Positions 5,770 to 10,326 of a stretch of 10,326 nucleotides of DNA are shown in pieces. The stretch is from positions 1 to 10,326 of the forward strand of contig JAKISV010000100.1 of assembly GCA_021648425.1 (NCBI GenBank), written 5' to 3'. Both the position numbers and the translations under genes were made by a program. Every line of letters starts with the position of its first letter. Positions within the stretch are counted from its first letter, which is position 1. The notes beneath the pieces were generated by a model. The model was not told the origin of the DNA, did no database searches, and saw only the letters and a program-made list of their open reading frames with translations. This stretch comes from Rhizobiaceae bacterium. GTDB lineage: Bacteria; Pseudomonadota; Alphaproteobacteria; Rhizobiales; Rhizobiaceae.

Positions 5770-6936
5770 TCAAAACAATGACAATTGTTCCTGGTCGGCT
5801 TTTGGCGCAATAAACTGACTGCAATCCAGTGAGTTATTGCGTTTGTTCATACCCAGGCGCTTGCGTGTCAAATCAAACCGGCGCTTGATCTGCCAGGCAT
5901 AGGGGCCCGCACCGCGCATGCGTTTGCCAAATTCCGCATCATAGTCCTTACCCCCGCGCATCGAACGCACCAGGTTCATTACGTGGCGATATTTGCCAGG
6001 GTAATGATTAAGCAGCCATTCGCGAAATAAAGTGCTGACTTCAAGCGGTAAACGAAGCAAGACATATTCCGCTTCACTCGCACCTGCTGCTTTGGCAGAA
6101 TCTAGAATGCGTTCAATTTCATGATCATTTAATGCAGGGATTATGGGTGCCAGAATAACGCTTACGGGAATTCCTGCCGCAGCAAGCTGATGAATGGTTT
6201 TTAACCGAAGCCCCGGCGTAGCAGCGCGCGGCTCCATTGCCCGGCACAAACGCCGATCCAGCGAAGTGATGGATATCACCACCTTCACCAGTCCTTTAGT
6301 TGCCATACGTTCCAGAATATCAATATCACGCACCACCAGCGCCGATTTGGTGGTAATCATCACCGGGTGATTGGCCGCCTCCAGCACCTCCAATATTTGC
6401 CTGGTAACCCGCCATTCACGTTCAATGGGCTGATAGGCATCGGTATTGGTGCCCAGCGCAATGATTTTTGGCACATAGCCCTTGCGCGATAATTCCCGCG
6501 ATAATAATTTTGCTGCATTGGGTTTGGCATAAAGCTGCGATTCAAAATCCAGCCCTGCCGATAATCCCATATAAGTGTGTGTTGGCCGGGCAAAACAATA
6601 AACACATCCATGCTCACAGCCGCGATAAGGGTTGATGGATTTATCAAACAAAATATCCGGTGAACGATTGGTGGTAATAATCGACTTTGCCTGCTCGCTC
6701 TGTACCTGTGTTTTAAATGCCGGTAATTCATCCAATGTCTGCCAGCCATCATCAAAAACATGCCGCGACAAAGCCTCAAAACGACCACTGCTATTGGAAA
6801 GACTGCCGCGCCCGCGCCGCCGTTTTGGTAAAATAGTGGCGCCTCCATTACGAAGTGTTTTATGCGCCATCATTCCCGAATGCGGCCCGGATTTACCATC
6901 AGCAGAAGTTTCCGCAAAACCATTTTTGCTAATCAT
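5770..6936 (-). CDS. PA0069-family radical SAM protein (SplB-like)
   Basis: The 388-residue product contains the sequence INPYRGCEHGCVYCFARP. Its Cys107, Cys111 and Cys114 form the C-x3-C-x2-C [4Fe-4S] cluster motif of radical S-adenosylmethionine enzymes. The lead-in with N-R-S-P-D-I-L-F-D-K-S, the motif THTYMGLSAGLDFE after the cluster, and the downstream TNTDAYQP, ITTKSALVVRD and LAPIIPALND stretches match the PA0069/Rv2578c group. That group is related to spore photoproduct lyase but has no established reaction, so the substrate is unknown. The ATG at 6936 has AAGGAG six bases upstream. A TTGTTC/TATATT promoter and an overlapping LexA-type box precede it. rnhB follows in the same direction. 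No truncation is seen. Confidence 0.9.
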   Translation of the reverse strand: MISKNGFAETSADGKSGPHSGMMAHKTLRNGGATILPKRRRGRGSLSNSSGRFEALSRHVFDDGWQTLDELPAFKTQVQSEQAKSIITTNRSPDILFDKSINPYRGCEHGCVYCFARPTHTYMGLSAGLDFESQLYAKPNAAKLLSRELSRKGYVPKIIALGTNTDAYQPIEREWRVTRQILEVLEAANHPVMITTKSALVVRDIDILERMATKGLVKVVISITSLDRRLCRAMEPRAATPGLRLKTIHQLAAAGIPVSVILAPIIPALNDHEIERILDSAKAAGASEAEYVLLRLPLEVSTLFREWLLNHYPGKYRHVMNLVRSMRGGKDYDAEFGKRMRGAGPYAWQIKRRFDLTRKRLGMNKRNNSLDCSQFIAPKADQEQLSLF

Positions 6937-6974
6937 AATTTTCTCCTTCGCAGTTCACAATGATTCGTGTCGTG

Positions 6975-7004
6975 AATATATTCCTATTCTTAAAAAGAGA
7001 ACAA
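6975..7004 (-). promoter_or_regulatory. Candidate promoter of the radical SAM gene
   Basis: On the minus strand TTGTTC (7004-6999) and TATATT (6980-6975) are separated by 18 bases. Transcription would start near 6968, giving a leader of about 32 bases that contains the AAGGAG ribosome binding site. The -35 element overlaps one half of the LexA-type box. Confidence 0.5.
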
Positions 7005-7013
7005 AGCAAGAAC
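6999..7013 (-). promoter_or_regulatory. Candidate LexA (SOS) box, GTTC-N7-GTTC
   Basis: The plus strand reads GAAC-AAAGCAA-GAAC and the minus strand GTTC-TTGCTTT-GTTC. This exactly fits the direct-repeat operator known for LexA in alphaproteobacteria. It lies 63-77 bases before the radical SAM start and covers its candidate -35 element, where a repressor would block transcription. The eight fixed bases would occur by chance about 0.3 times in a window of this size counting both strands, so position is the main support. Confidence 0.5.
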
Positions 7014-7085
7014 TAAATTTGCAAACTGTGGAAAAATATGAAAATCCAGCTCAACATAACCCGCCGCCTTATCCCAATAGGCTCC

Positions 7086-7105
7086 AAGCAGGATTAATCC
7101 TGTTT
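7086..7105. repeat. Palindrome between the divergent radical SAM and acyltransferase genes
   Basis: CAGGATT-AATCCTG (7089-7102) is a perfect 14-base palindrome. It extends to 20 bases with one G-T mismatch per side and flanking AA/TT. It lies 119 bases before the acyltransferase start. Even-length, centre-to-centre symmetry without a loop is typical of a dimeric repressor operator rather than an RNA hairpin; no regulator gene is adjacent. Confidence 0.55.
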
Positions 7106-7220
7106 GCCAACAAAACCGCAACCGCATTGACGCATCCAGGTCTTGGATTTATCGTGCCACCTATCACTGCAGGAATTTTCCAACAACAACAGCGAAGCTG
7201 TAAACAGGTAACAAGCACAA

Positions 7221-7751
7221 GTGGCCGACCCGATTTCCCGCATCAAAGCATTTTTCCTGCGTCTCACCTGTCCGCTGTTTTTCAAACGCATCGGCAAGGG
7301 CTGTAAATTTCAGGGCCGCGTGCGCCTGCCGCGTCTGCTGCGCAATGTGACTATCGGTGACCAATGCATGATTGGTGAATCAGTCCTGTTCCACACCTCC
7401 AGACAATCCAACATCACCCTGGGCAATAACAGCCGCATCAACACCGGCTGCCATCTTGTTGCCAGCGAACGAATATCCATTGGAGACAATGTCGCTATCG
7501 GCGAATATTCCACCCTGCGCGACCAGGAGCACCGCTTTAACCAGGACATCGGTATCGACTGGGAAAATGAAACCGTAGAACCCATCACCATCCACGACAA
7601 TGTCTGGATAGGCCGAGGCGTCTATATCGGCCCCGGCACAACAATCGGCAGCGGATGTATCATCGGCGCCAACAGTGTGGTGAATGGAAAATTCCCGGAG
7701 AATGCACTGATTGCAGGGGCTCCGGCAGTGATTAAGAAGCGGTTGGGGTGA
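7221..7751 (+). CDS. Hexapeptide-repeat acyltransferase (WbbJ/maltose O-acetyltransferase-like)
   Basis: The 176-residue product is built of left-handed beta-helix hexapeptide repeats, visible as NVTIGD, NITLGN, RISIGD, PITIHD, VWIGRG, VYIGPG, TTIGSG and CIIGAN. It ends with the usual IAGAPAVIKKRLG tail. His104 in DQEHRF is placed where family members keep the catalytic His. Such enzymes transfer an acetyl or similar acyl group from CoA to a sugar or other hydroxyl acceptor, and many act on surface polysaccharide. The acceptor cannot be told. The gene stands alone, divergent from the radical SAM gene, with no other glycan gene nearby. The start is GTG 7221, the first possible one after an in-frame stop at 7209; its ribosome binding site is weak. 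Confidence 0.87.
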   Translation: MADPISRIKAFFLRLTCPLFFKRIGKGCKFQGRVRLPRLLRNVTIGDQCMIGESVLFHTSRQSNITLGNNSRINTGCHLVASERISIGDNVAIGEYSTLRDQEHRFNQDIGIDWENETVEPITIHDNVWIGRGVYIGPGTTIGSGCIIGANSVVNGKFPENALIAGAPAVIKKRLG

Positions 7752-7883
7752 GGAAGCGCAGTATCCGCCCCCCCACTGTTACCTGTTACCTTCCGAAACG
7801 CTTTGTTACCGCAGATCACGGTTTAACCACCTTGTGGCCGTGAATTCCTCCGACTTCCGCCTGAATGCGCTGTGACAGTTAGG

Positions 7884-7904
7884 GTTCTGCAATGATTGCA
7901 GAAC
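7884..7904 (+). repeat. Perfect inverted repeat in the leader of the outer membrane protein gene
   Basis: GTTCTGCAA (7884-7892), loop TGA, TTGCAGAAC (7896-7904) form a perfect nine-base-arm dyad, ending 44 bases before the GTG start. As RNA it would be a tight hairpin. No T-run follows. A second, weaker bulged hairpin lies upstream at 7817-7842 (CACGG/CCGTG enclosing CCAC/GTGG). Confidence 0.75.
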
Positions 7905-7948
7905 TTAGCTAAGGCTATGCAACCATTATGTAAATCAGGAGGACTACT

Positions 7949-8764
7949 GTGACTTTTTTCACAACAAACATAATGGGGCTGAATAAAGGGGCATTCTTAA
8001 AAACCAAACGGGACCATTCCATAAAACGGTCCCCACCAAACCGGTTGAAAGCATGGGTTTCACCACTAGCGGTGCTTTCACTTCTTCTCGTTTCAACCAT
8101 AACCGGCACCCATGCAGCAGATCCCATACCGGTAGCGCCTGAAATTAATCTGTCTACAGATACTTTTAATGCACGCTGGAGCGGGTTCTATCTGGGTGCA
8201 AGCGTTGGCGGCGGTTGGGGAAAATCGAATGCCTTTTATGACCGTGCCGGTGATGATCACCTCACCCGGGAAACCTCCAATCCTTCCGGGTTTCTGGGTT
8301 CATTTACAATGGGTTACAATTACCAGTTTGCCAACAGATTTGTCCTCGGCATTGAGGGCGATTTGGGTTTCATGAACTTGAGCGCTTCCGATAAAATAGA
8401 TATCTGGGACGGTCATATATGGAAAAGCCAATTTGGTGGCGTTTGGGGCACCGTGCGCCCGCGCGTTGGTTATGCCTTTGAAAAAATGATGGTTTACGCC
8501 ACTGGCGGTGTTGCCATCATGGGAACCGATGAAATAATCCTCGGTGATAATGACGCCACCCAGAACACCTATAATGCCGGTGTTCATACCGGTTGGGTTT
8601 TGGGAGCCGGGGTTGAATATGCCCTCACAGAAAGGCTATCGACAAAAATCGAATATCTCCACATGGAGTTTCCCGAATATCGAAGCTACACCAACAATAA
8701 TGAGTTGTATGGATTTGAAAACTCCGTCGGCCTGGTGCGCGTCGGTCTGAACTATAAGTTCTAG
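7949..8764 (+). CDS. Outer membrane beta-barrel protein, Omp25/Omp31-like porin family
   Basis: The 271-residue product has a hydrophobic signal core (about residues 37-51, VSPLAVLSLLLVSTI) and a likely cleavage after THA at residue 56. The mature chain starts with an acidic, Pro-rich stretch and then WSGFYLGASVGGGWG, the first strand typical of Rhizobiales surface barrels. Alternating strands follow, such as GSFTMGYNYQF, VLGIEGDLGF and TVRPRVGYAFEKMMVYATGGVA. The chain ends VGLVRVGLNYKF with the terminal Phe used for outer membrane insertion. It is a small eight-stranded barrel with structural or permeability roles in the outer membrane. The GTG start is supported by AGGAGG six bases upstream, but gives an unusually long 36-residue basic region before the signal core. 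ATG codon 9 is an alternative without a ribosome binding site. Confidence 0.9.
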   Translation: MTFFTTNIMGLNKGAFLKTKRDHSIKRSPPNRLKAWVSPLAVLSLLLVSTITGTHAADPIPVAPEINLSTDTFNARWSGFYLGASVGGGWGKSNAFYDRAGDDHLTRETSNPSGFLGSFTMGYNYQFANRFVLGIEGDLGFMNLSASDKIDIWDGHIWKSQFGGVWGTVRPRVGYAFEKMMVYATGGVAIMGTDEIILGDNDATQNTYNAGVHTGWVLGAGVEYALTERLSTKIEYLHMEFPEYRSYTNNNELYGFENSVGLVRVGLNYKF

Positions 8765-8778
8765 GGCCTCTAAACAAC

Positions 8779-8807
8779 ATGCTTCCGTTCCTTTGGAGCG
8801 GGAGCAT
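8779..8807. terminator. Terminator-like hairpin between the convergent omp and glyQ genes
   Basis: Thirteen-base arms, 8779-8791 (starts ATGCTTCC) and 8795-8807 (ends GGAGCAT), pair fully with two G-T wobbles around the loop TTT. A second dyad, TTAGGG/CCCTAA (8815-8831), follows. The pair sits between the omp stop (8764) and the glyQ stop (8844), where a bidirectional terminator would be expected, but no long T-run follows on either strand. Confidence 0.45.
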
Positions 8808-8843
8808 AGCCGGGTTAGGGTCCCGCCCTAAATCAAACCCTGT

Positions 8844-9779
8844 TTACTCTCCACCACCCTCAGTGCGCAAATAGGCTTCCCCGCAGGCTTTCGACAACGC
8901 ACGCACCCGCAAAATATAACTCTGGCGCTCAGTCACAGAGATTACCCCGCGCGCATCCAGCAGATTGAACACATGGCTGGCCTTGATGCACTGGTCATAG
9001 GCGGGATGTGCCATGATGATGGTTTTCCCGGTTTTGGGGTCAATATCGTCCTGCTCCAGGATACGCAGACATTCACCCTCCGCATCCTTGAAGTGTTGCA
9101 GCAGAATTTCCGTATTGGCCACATCAAAATTCCAGCGCGAATATTCGCGTTCATTTTGCAGGAAGATATCGCCATAAGTGATTTTGTCTTCACCCTCGCG
9201 ACCGTTAAAATTAAGATCGTGGAACCGCTCGACACCTTGTACATACATTGCTAACCGCTCAAGACCGTAAGTGAGTTCGCCTGATACCGGCGCGCATTCC
9301 ACCCCGCATATCTGCTGAAAATAGGTAAACTGCGACACTTCCATACCATCGCACCACACTTCCCAACCCAGCCCCCAGGCACCCAGTGTCGGGCTTTCCC
9401 AGTCATCTTCAACAAACCGAATATCATGCAGGTCCGCATCAATGCCAATCGCTTCAAGTGAACCCAGATAAAGCGCCTGCAAATCGGGCGGTGAAGGTTT
9501 CAACATCACCTGATACTGATAATAATGCTGAAACCGGTTAGGGTTCTCCCCGTAGCGCCCGTCGCCCGGACGCCTGCACGGCTGTACATAGGCAGCTTTC
9601 CAGGGTTTTGGCCCCAGCGCTCGAAGTGTTGTTGCAGGATGAAATGTCCCGGCCCCCACCTCCATGTCATAGGGCTGCAATATCACGCAACCATAATCAG
9701 CCCAGTAATGATGCAGCGCAAGGATAAGGCCCTGAAAGGAATTTTTCGGGTCCATATGGTCAGGAAAATTAGTGGTCAT
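8844..9779 (-). CDS. glyQ: Glycine--tRNA ligase alpha subunit
   Basis: The 311-residue product matches GlyQ along its length. The start is SFQGLILALHHYWADYGC, then QPYDMEVGAGTFHPATTLRALGP, the class II region with YVQPCRRPGDGRYGENPNR, and the FQHYYQYQV segment. WGLGWEVWCDGMEVSQFTYFQQ and LTYGLERLAMY (the motif 3-like region) follow. GlyQ carries the glycine and ATP site of the bacterial alpha2-beta2 glycyl-tRNA synthetase; the beta subunit gene glyS is not in the window and probably lies further along the minus strand or elsewhere. The ATG at 9779 has no strong Shine-Dalgarno; ATG codon 9 is an alternative. A short dyad, CTTTGC/GCAAAG (9817-9836), lies in its leader. Confidence 0.97.
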   Translation of the reverse strand: MTTNFPDHMDPKNSFQGLILALHHYWADYGCVILQPYDMEVGAGTFHPATTLRALGPKPWKAAYVQPCRRPGDGRYGENPNRFQHYYQYQVMLKPSPPDLQALYLGSLEAIGIDADLHDIRFVEDDWESPTLGAWGLGWEVWCDGMEVSQFTYFQQICGVECAPVSGELTYGLERLAMYVQGVERFHDLNFNGREGEDKITYGDIFLQNEREYSRWNFDVANTEILLQHFKDAEGECLRILEQDDIDPKTGKTIIMAHPAYDQCIKASHVFNLLDARGVISVTERQSYILRVRALSKACGEAYLRTEGGGE

Positions 9780-9911
9780 TGCTTACCAGGTCATGGGTTG
9801 TTCAAGATGGGTGAAGCTTTGCCATGGGGAGCAAAGAAATTCAAGCAGATGGTTTTGATCGATTACTGCCCCACCGCTTCGTCATCGCCCCCCTTCATCC
9901 TCGGCTTGCCC

Positions 9912-10051
9912 CCTCACTTCGTCACCCCTGTGCCAGTTTACATTTATGGCACAGGGGTCCATGCCTCTCCCCCATCCGCACAAGACCCTCATGAATGGGC
10001 GATGATTCTCAGGCATGGATTCCTGTGACAAGCACAGGAATGACGGTGAGG
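9912..10051. repeat. Cloverleaf-like multi-stem palindromic element upstream of glyQ
   Basis: Three stems abut without gaps: ACCCCTGTGCCA/TGGCACAGGGGT (9924-9935 and 9947-9958), CCATGCCT/AGGCATGG (9959-9966 and 10011-10018) and ATTCCTGTG/CACAGGAAT (10019-10027 and 10033-10041). They are enclosed by an outer stem, CCTCAC and CGTC (9912-9917, 9920-9923) against GACG and GTGAGG (10042-10045, 10046-10051). Together they can form a closed four-way junction. The last hairpin resembles the short ATTCC-x-GGAAT palindromes dispersed in many proteobacterial genomes, so this is probably an interspersed intergenic repeat. It lies in the 302-base noncoding stretch 9780-10081. Confidence 0.75.
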
Positions 10052-10081
10052 TTGAATTTTTTCTTAACCTGTTGATATTGC

Positions 10082-10326
10082 TTAACAATAAAAACTCAAA
10101 ATACTTATCCCCGCCTCAACTCCATCCCATATACTGTCCTTACCGCTCGGATCACGCGAACGCATGTGATCACCGTAATTAACTGGATCCGGGGGCAGTG
10201 AAGCTGTAGTTTCGGTGGTTACGGACCATTGGAGCACATAGGGCTTTTGGGATGCTGGACCACCCTGACGGGGGACCAGTGAATATCGTCCCATTAGTCC
10301 GCGAAGCCTGATTGGCGTGGGGTAAC
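10082..10326 (-). CDS. 3' end of an unrecognised minus-strand reading frame
   Basis: The minus-strand frame is open from the right edge to a TAA at 10082, giving about 80 codons. It has no membrane segment or motif that I recognise. The composition is mixed and soluble-looking, rich in Pro, Ser, Thr and Tyr (for example YVLQWSVTTETTASLPP). The visible ATG at 10294 is probably internal, because the frame continues upstream to the edge. It points toward glyQ, about 300 bases away with the palindromic element between, so it may be the gene before glyQ. It could also be a chance frame; function is unknown. Confidence 0.4.
   Translation of the reverse strand, partial: YPTPIRLRGLMGRYSLVPRQGGPASQKPYVLQWSVTTETTASLPPDPVNYGDHMRSRDPSGKDSIWDGVEAGISILSFYC

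Noticed and set aside
5006..6936. A defence or other novel system built on the radical SAM gene (for example viperin-like).
   Set aside because: The sequence fits the PA0069/SplB-like group, lacks nucleotide kinase or nuclease partners other than housekeeping rnhB, and lies in a core-genome context.
6632..7306. A 224-codon plus-strand frame covering the 5' part of the radical SAM gene and the intergenic region.
   Set aside because: It is antisense to well-conserved coding sequence and its product resembles no family; a shadow frame.
7776..7789. Tandem CTGTTAC repeat as part of a repeat array or CRISPR.
   Set aside because: Just two seven-base units; no spacer-repeat periodicity anywhere in the window.
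9780..9911. A riboswitch or T-box controlling glyQ.
   Set aside because: No glycine riboswitch or T-box landmarks are visible, and T-boxes are not typical of proteobacteria; only a six-base dyad is present.
9525..10028. A 167-codon plus-strand frame over the glyQ start and the palindromic element.
   Set aside because: It is antisense to glyQ and then runs through the inverted-repeat element; composition is Pro/His-rich noise.
9912..10051. A tRNA gene, suggested by the cloverleaf-like fold.
   Set aside because: It is about 140 bases long, lacks T-loop (GGTTCGAAT-type) and D-loop signatures, and its arms have the wrong lengths.

Overview
The window reads as a chromosomal, mostly core segment of an alphaproteobacterium, most likely of the order Hyphomicrobiales (Rhizobiales). 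The reasons are a stand-alone F0 ATP synthase cluster with duplicated b-type subunits (atpI-atpB-atpE-b'-b, without the F1 genes), convergence of that cluster on rnhB, an Omp25/Omp31-like outer membrane barrel, a SleB-type cell wall hydrolase with an N-terminal membrane anchor, and a candidate alphaproteobacterial LexA box (GAAC-N7-GAAC). Base composition looks moderate, near half GC, so this is not one of the GC-rich rhizobia. I cannot name a genus.

Layout. Positions 1-503 hold the 3' end of the ribosome-assembly GTPase gene der. Positions 735-1943 encode a membrane-anchored cell wall hydrolase. After a 331-base noncoding stretch with promoter-like and palindromic sequence, the F0 operon runs from 2275 to 4995 on the plus strand: AtpI, subunit a, subunit c, b' and b. 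It would supply the proton-conducting half of ATP synthase, with the F1 half encoded elsewhere. Only ten bases separate its last stop from the stop of rnhB, which lies on the minus strand (5006-5683) behind a PA0069-family radical SAM gene (5770-6936). The radical SAM promoter region carries the LexA-type box. Divergent from it is a single hexapeptide-repeat acyltransferase (7221-7751), then a beta-barrel outer membrane protein (7949-8764). Convergent with that is glyQ, the glycyl-tRNA synthetase alpha chain (8844-9779, minus). The right end holds a roughly 140-base multi-stem palindromic element (9912-10051) and the 3' end of an unrecognised minus-strand reading frame.

No gene here suggests a new multi-gene system; the protein-coding content is ordinary. 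The unusual material is between the genes: a cloverleaf-like repeat upstream of glyQ, a candidate SOS operator overlapping the promoter of the radical SAM gene, and perfect or near-perfect inverted repeats in the atpI leader, between atpI and atpB, after atpE, between the radical SAM gene and rnhB, upstream of the acyltransferase, and in the leader of the outer membrane protein gene. All structural statements come from reading base complementarity by eye; no folding energies or database searches were run.
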